From JBEIHX01 sp040381075 (lineage in GTDB: Bacteria > Pseudomonadota > Alphaproteobacteria > Caulobacterales > Aquidulcibacteraceae), in NCBI GenBank assembly GCA_040381075.1, contig JBEIHX010000018.1:15228-79227 (forward strand): a stretch of 64,000 nucleotides of DNA, in the 5' to 3' direction. The position numbers and the translations under genes were made by a program. The notes beneath the pieces are model-generated. The model saw only the letters and a list, made by a program, of their open reading frames with translations. It had not been told where the DNA came from and did not search any database. Shown piece after piece: positions 33,972 through 43,415 of the stretch (position 1 is the first letter of the stretch; each line of letters starts with the position of its first letter).

Positions 33972-35008
33972 CGCCGCCCTCGCCATCCGGCCGCAAGCCG
34001 TCCCGCGTCTGGCTGTTCGCGCCCTTCGTGCTCGCCGCCCTTGGGGCTGCGGCCTGGACCGGTCTGTGGTTTACGGTCAAGACCCAGGTCGTCGCGGAGC
34101 TTGACGCCTGGGTCGCCGGGGAGCGTGCGGCCGGACGCGAGGCGGGCTACGCCGCGGCCAGGGCGAGCGGCTATCCGCTGCGGTTTGAACTTGTCGTCGA
34201 TGACCTGCGTCTCGCCGATCCCGGCACGGGGTTTTCATGGAGCGCGAGGTCCCTGGCGCTGCACCTGCTGCCCTATCAGCCAAACCATGTGATCATTCAA
34301 AGCCGCGGTCCGCACACGCTGCGCGCCGGGCGCAGCGCAGCGCTTTGGACCATCGACGCCAGGACCCTCAAGGCAAGCCTGCGCTGGACGGGGCAGGATC
34401 TGCGCCGCTTCTCGCTGCACGCCGATGATCTTGCCTGGCGCGATGCGTCCGACCGGCGCGGCCGGATTTCCGCATTCGAATTCCATGTGGCGCCGACCCC
34501 GGGGCGCACTGATCTGTGGCGGCTGTGGATCACGGCTGATCGCGGCGCGGCGCCGCAGCCGCCTCCCGCCCTCGAGGTGTTCGGCCGTGAGTTCTCCGAC
34601 GTGAAGATCACCGGCGCCGCCACCCGGGCGGACCTGCTCAGGGACGGGCTGTCGCCGGCCCGGCTGGCCGGCTGGAGCGCCGGCGGCGGCGCGCTGGCCA
34701 TCGATCGGGCCGAAGGCGTGTGGGGCAGGGTGAAATGGTCTGCCGTCGGCCAGTTCACCGCTGACGCCGCCGGCGCGCCGCAGGGACGCCTGCGCGTCAC
34801 CGCACACAACCTGCGCGACGTTGCAGACATTCTGATCGAGGCAGGCTGGGTCGGGCGTCCTGTCGCCGCGCTCACGCGTGCGGCCGCCGCGGAGGCGGAA
34901 AAACGCCAGGGCGGTCTGTCCGGCGATCTGGTTCTGCAGCAGGGCCGGATCCTGCTCGCCGGCGCGCCGCTGGCGGCGCCGTTGGCTACTGCCGGTCGTG
35001 CACCATGA
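33968..35008 (+). CDS. DUF2125 envelope protein
   Basis: A 346-residue protein with one N-terminal TM segment (VWLFAPFVLAALGAAAWTGLWF) and a DUF2125 domain rich in beta strands, with the common RASGYPLRFELVVDDLRLADP segment. Function is unknown; its position after plsC at the end of the ftsEX operon is typical for alphaproteobacteria. GTG start coupled to plsC. The 3' end overlaps a convergent gene by 23 bp. Confidence 0.88.
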   Translation: MTPPSPSGRKPSRVWLFAPFVLAALGAAAWTGLWFTVKTQVVAELDAWVAGERAAGREAGYAAARASGYPLRFELVVDDLRLADPGTGFSWSARSLALHLLPYQPNHVIIQSRGPHTLRAGRSAALWTIDARTLKASLRWTGQDLRRFSLHADDLAWRDASDRRGRISAFEFHVAPTPGRTDLWRLWITADRGAAPQPPPALEVFGREFSDVKITGAATRADLLRDGLSPARLAGWSAGGGALAIDRAEGVWGRVKWSAVGQFTADAAGAPQGRLRVTAHNLRDVADILIEAGWVGRPVAALTRAAAAEAEKRQGGLSGDLVLQQGRILLAGAPLAAPLATAGRAP

Positions 35009-35429
35009 CCGACACCAATACCAGCCGCGCGCCAGGCTCGCCGATGCTGCGATCCGCCGCCGCCTGCAGGACGGCGGCGATCCGGGTGGCGTCAGGCACA
35101 GTCTGGGGTCGGTAGAAAGATCTCGCATAGTAGGCGAGGGCGTCGCGCATCTCTGCGCGGATCCGCGGTTGCAGCGCTTCAACCCTGGCGCGCAACTTCG
35201 CGTTGGGGATGTCGAAACCGCAATCAACCTGCAACAGGCCGGACACCGATCGGCCGAGCGTGATCGGGGCGGCCACGACCGGTGAGGCGACGTAATTCTC
35301 AGAGCCGGTCGCGATCCGCTTCTGGGCGCTTTCCGCGCTCTTGCCGGCCGCCGTCGCCGGCCCGACGGCCACAGCCGCCGCCAGAATGAGGACGCCGAGA
35401 GCTGAACGAAAACGGGTGAACCTGCGCAT
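34986..35429 (-). CDS. Conserved exported protein of unknown function
   Basis: A 147-residue protein with a signal peptide (ALGVLILAAAVAVGPATAAG) and a helical domain: ITLGRSVSGLLQVDCGFDIP, then ALQPRIRAEMRDALAYYARSF and ARLVLVSVMVHDRQ at the end. A periplasmic location is likely. I do not recognise a family; the strand-helix pattern with a final ARLVLVSVMVH is vaguely FliL-like but not enough to name it. It overlaps the DUF2125 gene tail-to-tail. Confidence 0.7.
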   Translation of the reverse strand: MRRFTRFRSALGVLILAAAVAVGPATAAGKSAESAQKRIATGSENYVASPVVAAPITLGRSVSGLLQVDCGFDIPNAKLRARVEALQPRIRAEMRDALAYYARSFYRPQTVPDATRIAAVLQAAADRSIGEPGARLVLVSVMVHDRQ

Positions 35430-35477
35430 GCCTGCAGGCTTGCCCGGCTCTGGTTAAAACGCCGTTCCCGGACGCCT

Positions 35478-36371
35478 TCAGAATGCCCCGTCGCGCCCGC
35501 GCACCACATCGACAGTGCGCAGCAGGATGTCGAGATCCTTCAGAAGGCTCCACTGACGCACATAGTCGCGATCAAGACGCACCCGGGCGTCATAGGTCGT
35601 CGTCGATCTGCCCGACACCTGCCAAAGGCCTGTGATCCCTGGGCGGACGAGAAGATAGTATTTCCGGTCGCGTCCATAGCGATCGAGCTCGTTGCGCAAA
35701 ACGGGCCGGGGACCGACGAGGCTCATCTCCCCCCTCAGCACGTTCCACAGCTGGGGCAGCTCGTCGAGGCTGGTCTCACGCAGGAAACGGCCGATCGGCG
35801 TCACCCGCGGGTCATCGCGCAGTTTCTGGGTCTCCTGCCACTCGCGCGCTGCGCCGGGATTGGCCGCAAGGTAGTCGTCAAGGAGTTGCTGCGAGTTCGG
35901 TCGCATGGATCTGAACTTCCAGCACTTGAACCGCGCGCCGCGCTGGCCGACCCGGGTGTGCCCATAAAAGGCCGGCCCGCCGTCAGCCTGCTTGATCAGC
36001 ACGACGATCGTCAGGAACACTGGCGCCAGCACCAGCAATCCAGCCGCCGCGGCCGCCATGTCGAACGCCCGCTTCCACAGACCATTCGCCCGCCTGACGC
36101 GGTTGATCAGGTGCGGATCGGTGATCACATGCGGCTTCAACCGCGCAAATCGGGCGCGATCGGCGGCAAGCATCGCGGCCCCCTCGAGTCCTTCCCCCTC
36201 GAGTCCTTGATCCGGCCCCACCGCCAGGCCCGTGACGGCGGCGGTCTGCGACGCGTCGCTGACGCGTGCTGAGCCCGTCTCCGCCGCGTCGTCGTTCGCA
36301 GTCGCAGCATGACGCGCTGCAGCGGGTTTCGCCGCGGCCGCGTCGGGCGCTTGTCTGCGCTTCGTCGTCAT
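35478..36371 (-). CDS. Polyprenyl-phosphate sugar-1-phosphate transferase (exopolysaccharide initiation)
   Basis: A 297-residue bacterial sugar transferase (WbaP/PssY/HfsE class). After a low-complexity Ala-rich cytoplasmic N-terminus, a re-entrant TM (FDMAAAAAGLLVLAPVFLTIVVLI) leads to the catalytic domain: FKCWKFRSM, RETSLDELPQLWNVLRGEMSLVGPRP (with the conserved Asp-Glu), RPGITGLWQVSGRS. It transfers a sugar-phosphate to undecaprenyl phosphate to start exopolysaccharide or holdfast synthesis. A 15-bp in-frame duplication (36181-36210) repeats Gly-Leu-Glu-Gly-Glu. No other polysaccharide genes are near. Confidence 0.92.
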   Translation of the reverse strand: MTTKRRQAPDAAAAKPAAARHAATANDDAAETGSARVSDASQTAAVTGLAVGPDQGLEGEGLEGAAMLAADRARFARLKPHVITDPHLINRVRRANGLWKRAFDMAAAAAGLLVLAPVFLTIVVLIKQADGGPAFYGHTRVGQRGARFKCWKFRSMRPNSQQLLDDYLAANPGAAREWQETQKLRDDPRVTPIGRFLRETSLDELPQLWNVLRGEMSLVGPRPVLRNELDRYGRDRKYYLLVRPGITGLWQVSGRSTTTYDARVRLDRDYVRQWSLLKDLDILLRTVDVVRGRDGAF

Positions 36372-36937
36372 TGCACTCCCCGGAAGATAAATGTCTCGAG
36401 TCTGGTTGTATTAACCAATGCAGGCATACCTAAATACGCGCCAGAACATTCGTCCATTTGGGGTTTTCCCTGATGTGGCGAGACCATCAGCCAGGCCTAG
36501 CGCGGGGCGACCGGCCGCGGACGCCCCGGACGGTCTGAAACAGTGCGCGCCGCCGCACAGCAAGCGCAAAAACTTCGCTGCACTGCAGCAGGCGTTGATG
36601 CGCCCGGGCTGCATCGTGACGAGGCGCCATCCGGGCCGACCTGGGGGCGCGGCGCGCCGGCGATCACGCCCCTGGAAGCAGGCCCCTGGAACGAGGCCCC
36701 TGGAAGCAGGCCCCGGGAACCAGGCCCCTGGAACCAGGCCCCTGCGACCGCCTTGACCGTCCGGAAGAACGCCACCGCTGCGATGCCGATCCACGAGACC
36801 CCGGCCATCCCGCGACCGACCGGATCTGCCGCTCCGACCGGCCTTCAGCGCCCGACTCCCGATGCGGCGGGCCGACATCTGTGGCTCCTGACCGGTCCGT
36901 TGCGCAGCCCGGCGGATTGGCGTCCGCCGGACCTGCC
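36372..36937. repeat. 566-bp gene-free gap with a 14-bp tandem array (36668-36737)
   Basis: Five consecutive 14-bp units of consensus GCCCCTGGAAGCAG (copy variants ACGAG, ACCAG) and a partial sixth lie at 36668-36749. The remainder of 36372-36937 holds the upstream region of the sugar-transferase gene (AT-rich near 36385-36435) and shows no recognisable gene. Confidence 0.88.
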
Positions 36938-37507
36938 TCAGTGGGCGTGGGTGTCGCTGCCGGCCGGCGATCCGCCCCCGCCGGGCGACACGGGCACGAC
37001 ATCCACCACCGGCGCCGTGATCACGATCGCGCCTGCAGTCTGAAACGTCAGCGTCACCGCCACAGACTGCCCGGCCACATAGGGCGGGCTCACTCCAAAC
37101 AGCATGAGATGCCTGCCGCCAGGCGCAAGAACGGCGGTCCCGCCCGCCGGCACATCGACGCCGTCGATGCGCGTCATCTTCATCATCCCGTCCTGCATGA
37201 CGTGGTCATGGATCTCGCCGGAAGCCGCGCCCGCCGCGCTGACCGCGATCAGACGGTCGGCGCCGCCCTGCGAGCGCAGCACGGCGTAAGCCGCTGTCAC
37301 ATTGCGCCCGCCAGGGACCGCACGCACGACCAGACCCTCCACCGCAATCGCGCCGATCACGCCGCCCGCCCCAATCGACGCCGGCCCACCCGACGGGGCG
37401 CCGGTCGCCTGCCCCGCCGGGCCAGGCTTTGATGTTTCCGGCGGCGCGCCGCACGCGGTCGCCATCAACAGCGGCAGGGCGAAGACGATATGGCGCATGT
37501 CGGACAT
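36938..37507 (-). CDS. Copper chaperone PCu(A)C-family lipoprotein
   Basis: A 189-residue exported protein. Lipobox is LLMATAC near residue 19, then a Gly/Pro-rich linker and a cupredoxin-like PCu(A)C domain: TAAYAVLRSQG, then the Cu(I) site with Met and His ligands in EIHDHVMQDGMMKMTRID and GGRHLMLFGV. PCu(A)C proteins deliver copper to the CuA site of cytochrome c oxidase. The C-terminal tail ends with His residues. SCO1/SenC, a frequent neighbour, is not here. Start could also be 37498. Confidence 0.9.
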   Translation of the reverse strand: MSDMRHIVFALPLLMATACGAPPETSKPGPAGQATGAPSGGPASIGAGGVIGAIAVEGLVVRAVPGGRNVTAAYAVLRSQGGADRLIAVSAAGAASGEIHDHVMQDGMMKMTRIDGVDVPAGGTAVLAPGGRHLMLFGVSPPYVAGQSVAVTLTFQTAGAIVITAPVVDVVPVSPGGGGSPAGSDTHAH

Positions 37508-37981
37508 ACTCCCGGACAACGGCGCCGCCGGCGCCCCAGACTGGCCGCGCCCGGCGGCGCGCCATCGCCACTGCATAGACCTCCCGGACGCGCCGCGCCA
37601 GACCGGCGGCCCAGCGGGGGTGGAGAACGCCGCGCGGATCCGGGACGCGCCGTCGCGCCGCAGCGGGACGCAGGCACGCTCCATCATCGCTCTGCGCCAG
37701 CGACATGCGCCAGCGACGTGCGCCTGCCGTCCGCCTGCCCGGCCGGCCGCGCCGGTCCTGTCCCCGGGCTCGCTCCGGCGCGCGTTCCAGCATGCGCTGC
37801 TCCGGTCGCTCGTCGGCTGTCGCCTGCCTGACATCGGCCTGCTGACAACCCCCGTCCGGCATGCCAAGCCAGCGCGCTGCGTGGCCGCCCGCCGCCCTTT
37901 GGCGAGGCACCGCACAGCGACGCCGGCGGGCGCATGCTCGGGAGTTCGCCCGCAGCCGCGCCGATCGGATGGGGAGACCAC
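37508..37981. other. Gene-free gap with a 13-bp duplication at 37693-37718
   Basis: The 474 bp between the divergent copper chaperone and thioesterase genes hold no gene I can support. TGCGCCAGCGACA and TGCGCCAGCGACG stand in tandem at 37693-37718. Promoters for both genes are expected here but no clear -35/-10 pair was found. Confidence 0.5.
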
Positions 37982-38797
37982 GTGACCCTGCCAGATACGC
38001 CCTTCGATCGCGCGATGGCGCTGAAATCCGTCAGCCCCGGGCTGTGGCGCGGGGGCGCGCCTGCAGCCTACTGGAACCGGCTCGGCCCGTTTGGCGGCTG
38101 GACCGCAGCGATCCTTCTGCAGGCTGTGATGGAAGAGCCAGACCGGCGCGGCGACCCCCTGGCGCTGCACGTCCAGTTCATCGGCCCGATCGAGGACGGG
38201 CCCGTCACGCTGGCCACGCGGCTCCTGCGGGCGAACCGCTCCACCCAGTTCTGGCGGGTCGAGATGCGCCAGGAGACTCCGACCGGGCAGGCTGGCGCCA
38301 GTGTGGTGGCGTTCGGCGTTGCAACGCTGGGCGTGCGGCGGGCGAGCGCAGGTTTTCTCGACGTAACGATGCCGCTGAGCGCGCCGCCCGAGGGGCTCAC
38401 GCCGCGCCCTCCGCCCGCTGAGGGGCCCGCTTTCTTCCGCACATTTGACTGGCGCGTCGCCGCCGGTGGTTTCCCCCCGCCCCCGGGTGACAGCCGCATG
38501 GCCGCCTGGGTGCGCGACGCTGCCGGAAGGCCGCTTGATCCCGTGCTGCTGGCGGCCATCTGCGATATTCCGCCGCCCAGCATCATGATGCATCAGATGA
38601 CGCCGGCCTCATCCATCGCCATGACCGTGCATCTGGTCGCCCCCGCCGCAGAAATCACTGCCGTCGGGTCGGACTTCGTTCTCGTCGAGTCCGCCGGGGC
38701 GCGCGGCGAGCAGGGTCTCGCTGACCAGACCGCCCGCGTCTGGCGGCGCGATGGCGCCCTGCTGGCGACGACCAGCCAGATCGTCTGGTACAGATAA
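37982..38797 (+). CDS. Acyl-CoA thioesterase (double hot-dog, TesB-like superfamily)
   Basis: A ~271-residue thioesterase-like protein with two hot-dog halves: GPFGGWTAAILLQAVM with DPLALHVQFIGPI in the first, and LDPVLLAAICDIPPPS with SIAMTVHLV in the second. Such proteins hydrolyse acyl-CoAs; the substrate is unknown. I chose the GTG at 37982 with GGGGAGA just upstream; an earlier in-frame start (37934) would add 16 residues. It converges with hslU. Confidence 0.85.
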   Translation: MTLPDTPFDRAMALKSVSPGLWRGGAPAAYWNRLGPFGGWTAAILLQAVMEEPDRRGDPLALHVQFIGPIEDGPVTLATRLLRANRSTQFWRVEMRQETPTGQAGASVVAFGVATLGVRRASAGFLDVTMPLSAPPEGLTPRPPPAEGPAFFRTFDWRVAAGGFPPPPGDSRMAAWVRDAAGRPLDPVLLAAICDIPPPSIMMHQMTPASSIAMTVHLVAPAAEITAVGSDFVLVESAGARGEQGLADQTARVWRRDGALLATTSQIVWYR

Positions 38798-38831
38798 CCC
38801 GTCCCGGACGTCAGCCCTCCGACGCCAGCGG

Positions 38832-40139
38832 TTACAGGATGAATTTCGAAAGGTCGGCGTTTCTGGCCAGGTCGCCGACCTGTGTGCGCACGGTCTGCGC
38901 GGTGATCGTCACCGTCTCGCCCGCCCGGTCCGGGGCTGAAAAACTGACGTCGTCGAGCAATCGCTCCATCACCGTATGCAGGCGTCGGGCGCCGATGTTC
39001 TCCACCGCTGTGTTGACCTGGACCGCCACATCCGCAATCGCATCGATCGCATCATCGGTGAACGCCAGCGTCACCCCCTCGGTGGCCATGAGCGCGACGT
39101 ACTGTTTGATCAGGCTCGCTTCCGGCTCCGTCAGGATGCGGCGGAAGTCATCCTGGGTCAGCGGCGCAAGCTCGACCCGGATGGGCAGGCGCCCCTGCAG
39201 TTCGGGCAGAAGGTCCGATGGCTTGGCGAGATGGAACGCGCCGGACGCTATGAACAGGATGTGATCCGTCCGTACAGGCCCATGCTTGGTCGAAACGGTC
39301 GCCCCTTCGATCAGCGGCAGCAGGTCGCGCTGCACGCCTTCGCGCGAAACGTCTGTGCCGGCCCGCTCGCCGCGCGCAGCGATCTTGTCGATTTCATCGA
39401 GGAAGACGATCCCGTCCTCCTCCACGGCGCGGATCGCCTCCTTGACCGCCTGCTCCTGGTCCACGAGCTTGTCACTCTCTTCGCGCACCAGCGGTTCGTA
39501 GGCCTGCGCCACCGTGGTGCGCAGCGCCTTCGTGCGACCCCCGAGGGCGCGTCCCAGGAGGTCGCCCAGATTGAGCATGCCAATGTTGGCGCCGGGCTGG
39601 CCAGGGATCTCCAGTGACTGAAGGCTGGGACCGGACTCGGCCACCTGCAGCTCCACTTCCTTGTCCGAAAGCTCCCCGGCCCGCAGCTTGCGCCGGAACG
39701 CGTCGCGTGTCGTCTGGCTGGCGCCGGCGCCCACCAGCGCGTCCAGCATGCGCTCTTCGGCCGCAAGCTCCGCGCGCGCGCGCACGTCGCGCCGCAACCG
39801 CTCGCGCACCATGACGATCGCAATCTCCACAAGGTCGCGCACGATCTGCTCCACGTCGCGCCCGACATAGCCAACCTCCGTGAACTTCGTGGCCTCGACC
39901 TTGAGGAACGGCGCCTGGGCCAGGCGGGCCAGCCGGCGCGAGATCTCGGTCTTTCCCACCCCGGTTGGTCCGATCATCAGGATGTTTTTCGGGGTCACCT
40001 CCTCGCGCAGGCCCTCCTGCAGCTGGCGGCGCCGCCAGCGATTGCGCAGTGCGATCGCCACCGCCCGCTTGGCGGCCTTCTGACCGATGATGTACCGGTC
40101 CAGTTCAGAAACGATTTCGCGGGGGGAAAACTCGGTCAT
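38832..40139 (-). CDS. hslU: ATP-dependent protease ATPase subunit HslU
   Basis: A 435-residue AAA+ unfoldase of the ClpYQ (HslUV) protease. Walker A is IGPTGVGKTEISRR, Walker B GIVFLDEIDK, and the GYVG pore loop is present. The C-terminus ends LSKFIL, matching the tail that docks into HslV. Start lies 9 bp after the hslV stop on the same strand; HslV-HslU operon order is standard. Confidence 0.97.
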   Translation of the reverse strand: MTEFSPREIVSELDRYIIGQKAAKRAVAIALRNRWRRRQLQEGLREEVTPKNILMIGPTGVGKTEISRRLARLAQAPFLKVEATKFTEVGYVGRDVEQIVRDLVEIAIVMVRERLRRDVRARAELAAEERMLDALVGAGASQTTRDAFRRKLRAGELSDKEVELQVAESGPSLQSLEIPGQPGANIGMLNLGDLLGRALGGRTKALRTTVAQAYEPLVREESDKLVDQEQAVKEAIRAVEEDGIVFLDEIDKIAARGERAGTDVSREGVQRDLLPLIEGATVSTKHGPVRTDHILFIASGAFHLAKPSDLLPELQGRLPIRVELAPLTQDDFRRILTEPEASLIKQYVALMATEGVTLAFTDDAIDAIADVAVQVNTAVENIGARRLHTVMERLLDDVSFSAPDRAGETVTITAQTVRTQVGDLARNADLSKFIL

Positions 40140-40148
40140 GGCGCGGGG

Positions 40149-40715
40149 TCAACCGGACTGCAGTGTTTCAACGACAAGATTCCTGTTGGTGTAGACGCAG
40201 ATGTCAGCGGCGATCGCCATCGCCTTGCGTGCGATGACCTCGGCGTCGGGCTCGTACTCGTACAGTGCGCGCGCAGCCGCTTCCGCGAACGCGCCGCCCG
40301 AGCCAACGCCGATCACCGGGTGGTCGGGCTCCAGCACATCCCCGGCCCCTGTCAGGACAAGCAGCGTGCGCGCATCCGCAACGATCAGCATCGCCTCCAG
40401 ACGACGCAGATACCGGTCCGTCCGCCAATCCTTGGCGAGTTCCACCGCGGCCCGCGCCAATTGGGCGGGAAACCGCTCAAGCTTCTGCTCCAACCTCTCA
40501 AACAGCGTGAGCGCATCTGCGGTCGACCCGGCGAAACCGGCGATCACCGCTCCATCGGCGAGCCTGCGCACCTTGCGCGCGCCGCCCTTGATGATGATCT
40601 GGCCCATCGACACCTGGCCGTCTCCGGCCAGCACGACCTTGTCGCCCTTGCGCACGCCCAGAATGGTCGTGCCGTGCCAGTCCGGAAAGGAGGCGCTTAC
40701 AGAATTTTGAGGCAT
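40149..40715 (-). CDS. hslV: ATP-dependent protease subunit HslV
   Basis: A 188-residue N-terminal-nucleophile peptidase. A short propeptide precedes the catalytic Thr in HGTTILGVRKGDKVVLAGDGQ. GSGGAFAEAAARALYE and MAIAADICVYTN are typical. It forms the proteolytic double ring capped by HslU. In many alphaproteobacteria hslVU stands next to the hisBHAFE cluster; here a GGDEF/EAL gene and two tandem arrays lie between hslV and hisB. Confidence 0.97.
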   Translation of the reverse strand: MPQNSVSASFPDWHGTTILGVRKGDKVVLAGDGQVSMGQIIIKGGARKVRRLADGAVIAGFAGSTADALTLFERLEQKLERFPAQLARAAVELAKDWRTDRYLRRLEAMLIVADARTLLVLTGAGDVLEPDHPVIGVGSGGAFAEAAARALYEYEPDAEVIARKAMAIAADICVYTNRNLVVETLQSG

Positions 40716-40831
40716 GACCCGCTCCGCCGCCTCATGTGGCCCGCGCGCAACCGGCGATCAAGTGCCCGGCGCCGACCTGCTCCGGCGCGACCGCAGTTGC
40801 GGCTGTCGCCCGCGGCCTGCTCCGGCGCGAC

Positions 40832-40882
40832 GGGCCTGTGTGCGGGCGGGGCCTGTGTGCGGGCGGGGCCTGTGTGCGGGCG
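40832..40882. repeat. 17-bp tandem array, 3 perfect copies
   Basis: Three perfect copies of GGGCCTGTGTGCGGGCG upstream of hslV. To the left, CCTGCTCCGGCGCGAC occurs twice (near 40777 and 40817), a further duplication. The array may lie in the hslV leader. Confidence 0.9.
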
Positions 40883-40932
40883 GGGCGATGCGCGGCATGG
40901 GCAGCCCGCCATCGACCGCGGGGGCGCGCACC

Positions 40933-41016
40933 CAGGCCAAAACACGGAGGCCAAAACACGGAGGCCAAAACACTTAGGCCAAAGCACTTAGGCCAAAGCA
41001 CTCAGGCCAAAGCACT
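40933..41016. repeat. 14-bp tandem array, 6 copies
   Basis: Six consecutive 14-bp units of consensus NAGGCCAAARCACN; neighbouring copies share end bases pairwise (CG, then CT), showing stepwise duplication. It is unrelated to the 17-bp array 50 bp away. Together with it, this fills the 380-bp gap 40716-41097 between hslV and the GGDEF/EAL gene. Confidence 0.92.
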
Positions 41017-41097
41017 CAGGCCGCGGCCGGCGGCCGGGGGGAGTGGAGGTGATATGGCGCGCCTGTCAGACCGCGCGCCGTACGCTCCTTCGCGCGC

Positions 41098-43257
41098 TCA
41101 CAGTCCCGCGGCCCGCGCCTTTACGGGCTGGCGTGCGGCCAGAAGCGCTGCGAAGTCAGCGTCCGTCATCGGCCGGCCAAACAGGTAGCCCTGAGCGAGC
41201 GTACAGCCGCGGCGGCGCAGGAAGGCCGCCTGGGCAGGGGTCTCGACCCCTTCGGCGACGGTCTCGTAATCGAGCGCGCGCGCCAGGGCGAGCACGGTAT
41301 CGATCACTGCCGGCGCACTCGGATCTTCCTCCAGCGCGTGGACGAATTGCCGATCGATCTTGAAGACATCGAACGGCAGGCGCGTCAGCGCAGCGAGACT
41401 GGAATGACCCGCCCCAAAATCGTCGATCGCGAGGCGCACGCCGCTCTTCTTCAGCGGGGCCAGCAGCGCGGCCACCCGGTCCGGGTTCTCCATGGCGAGC
41501 GACTCCGTCATCTCCAGCTCAAGCATCTCGCAGGGCAGACCGGTGCGCTCCAGAATCGCCAAAACCCTGTCCGGGAAGCGGTCATCGGCGAACTGCGACA
41601 TCGACACATTCACCGCAACGCCCACCCGGTGCCCGTCCTGCACCCAGCGCGCCGCCGCCGCCGCCGCTGCGCGCAGAACCGCCTCGCCGACCGCGTTCAT
41701 CAGTCCGAGCTGTTCGGCCGCCTGGATGAAGTGCGACGGACCAAGCACCCCCATGCGCGGATGACGCCAACGCGCCAGCGCCTCGCACGACACGATGCGA
41801 TCGCTGGTCAGATCCACTTTGGGCTGAAAGTAGGCGACCAGCTGACCGCACTCGAGCGCCTCACGCAATTCCGTTTCAAGCTGCAGCCGCGCCTGGGCCC
41901 GTTCATCGAGGGCTTGCGTGAAGAACCTCACTTCCGCCGCGCCCTCCGTCCTCGCCGCCGCCAGCGCGAGATGGGCGTTGCGCAGCACCGTCTCCGTGTC
42001 GCGACCGTCGGTCGGATAGACCGAAACGCCGCAACTGACGGTGAAGTAAAGCTTGTGCCCGCCCGTCTCGACAGGCTGGCGCATGGCGCCCGCCACCAGC
42101 TGGGCGAAGCGTCCGGCCTGCGCCGCATCAGCAATGTCCGGTATGTGAATGGTGAATTCGTCGCTCCCCGTGCGCGCCAGCAACGACGGATTGCCGACGG
42201 CCGCCTGCATCCGCAGCATGCGGTCCGCGACGCTGACCGACGAGGCGAGCCGTTGGGCGAGCGCCTGCAACAGTTCATCAGCCCGCGCGCGCCCCAGCGT
42301 TTCGTTGACGCGGGCGAAGCGGCTGATCTCGATCACCACCACCGCCCCCTGTCCAGGCCGCTGCCCGGCGCCCTTCAGCGCCGCGCCGAGGTCTGTCAGC
42401 AGTCGCTCCCGGTTCGACAGTTGGGTGAGCGGATCGACGAAGGCGATGTGCTGGAGGCGGCGCATGTCGGCGTGGATCCGACGGATCAGCCGGTTGAATG
42501 CGCCGGCCAGAACCTCCACCTCGTCGCCCGTGCGCATGTCAGCGCGCACACCCAATGCCGTGACATCGCCCTCCTGCGCCAGGTGCGCCAGCACGCGCAG
42601 CGGCTGCGTGATCCGCCGGACGAAGATCAGCATCAGCGCTATCCCCAGCCCGCCCATCACCAGGCCTGCGCCGATGGGCGCCAGGGAGGCCGCCAGAAGT
42701 GGCGCGAGGGCGATGGTGAGCGGGGCATCCACGCGCAGCACCGCCATGCCTGATCCTGGCAGGGGAACCGGGGCTGCAACTGTCAGGACCCCGTCGTGCG
42801 CCATGCTGACCGGCTGGCCGGCGCCGCGGGCGCGTTCAACGAGCTCGTCCTTCGGCCCGCCCAGACGCAGGAGCCCCGCCGCGTCGCTGCTGGCGATGAT
42901 CCGGCCGGCGTCATCGTAGACGACGGCCCTGCGCACGTCGGCGCCGCCCGCAAGATCCTTCAACCGGGCGTCGAGACCCGCCACATCGTCCGCCGCGAGG
43001 GCGAGCTTCACGATTTCGGCGGCGTTCCGGGCGGCGTCCTGCGCCCGGGCCATGCGCTGGTCCGCAATCGCTGCATGCTGGATGGCGAGATGCGCCGCGT
43101 TGATGCTGAACGCCGTGATCAGCACCACCGTCGCGGCGACGCCGGTGATGCGTCGGGCAAGTCCCGTGCGCAGGACGGCGGCGCGCCCGGTCTCCCTGTC
43201 AGTCGATGACTGCGGATGCGCCGGTCTGCTTCGGATGTGTGGTGGCGTCGCCGCCAT
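41098..43257 (-). CDS. HAMP-GGDEF-EAL c-di-GMP protein with degenerate GGDEF
   Basis: A 719-residue membrane protein: TM1 near residue 40 (GVAATVVLITAFSIN), a periplasmic sensor of ~110 residues, TM2 (IGAGLVMGGLGIALMLIFV), a HAMP region, GGDEF domain and EAL domain. The GGDEF signature is changed to GSDEF (RTGSDEFTI), and the linker FVDPLTQLSNRERL is intact, so cyclase activity is doubtful. The EAL domain keeps CEALARW, NVSMSQF, EMTESLAME, IDDFGAGHSSLAAL and KIDRQFV, so phosphodiesterase activity is expected. It probably lowers c-di-GMP in response to an envelope cue. Confidence 0.93.
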   Translation of the reverse strand: MAATPPHIRSRPAHPQSSTDRETGRAAVLRTGLARRITGVAATVVLITAFSINAAHLAIQHAAIADQRMARAQDAARNAAEIVKLALAADDVAGLDARLKDLAGGADVRRAVVYDDAGRIIASSDAAGLLRLGGPKDELVERARGAGQPVSMAHDGVLTVAAPVPLPGSGMAVLRVDAPLTIALAPLLAASLAPIGAGLVMGGLGIALMLIFVRRITQPLRVLAHLAQEGDVTALGVRADMRTGDEVEVLAGAFNRLIRRIHADMRRLQHIAFVDPLTQLSNRERLLTDLGAALKGAGQRPGQGAVVVIEISRFARVNETLGRARADELLQALAQRLASSVSVADRMLRMQAAVGNPSLLARTGSDEFTIHIPDIADAAQAGRFAQLVAGAMRQPVETGGHKLYFTVSCGVSVYPTDGRDTETVLRNAHLALAAARTEGAAEVRFFTQALDERAQARLQLETELREALECGQLVAYFQPKVDLTSDRIVSCEALARWRHPRMGVLGPSHFIQAAEQLGLMNAVGEAVLRAAAAAAARWVQDGHRVGVAVNVSMSQFADDRFPDRVLAILERTGLPCEMLELEMTESLAMENPDRVAALLAPLKKSGVRLAIDDFGAGHSSLAALTRLPFDVFKIDRQFVHALEEDPSAPAVIDTVLALARALDYETVAEGVETPAQAAFLRRRGCTLAQGYLFGRPMTDADFAALLAARQPVKARAAGL

Positions 43258-43415
43258 GCTTGCGCCCGCTCCTGGCCCTCGGCGACAACCGTGACACGAA
43301 GATCACTACCAAAAGTTTTCCTCAAACATATGGGATGCATGTCATCAGGCAGTCGTTCATCCTCCCGGTGCGATGAGTGCGGCGCAGGATTGAAAACCCG
43401 CGAAGGAGGAAAGCC

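Noticed and set aside
37508..38593. N-terminal extension of the copper chaperone gene
   Set aside because: It is antisense to the thioesterase gene, and the lipoprotein signal peptide fits the start at 37507.
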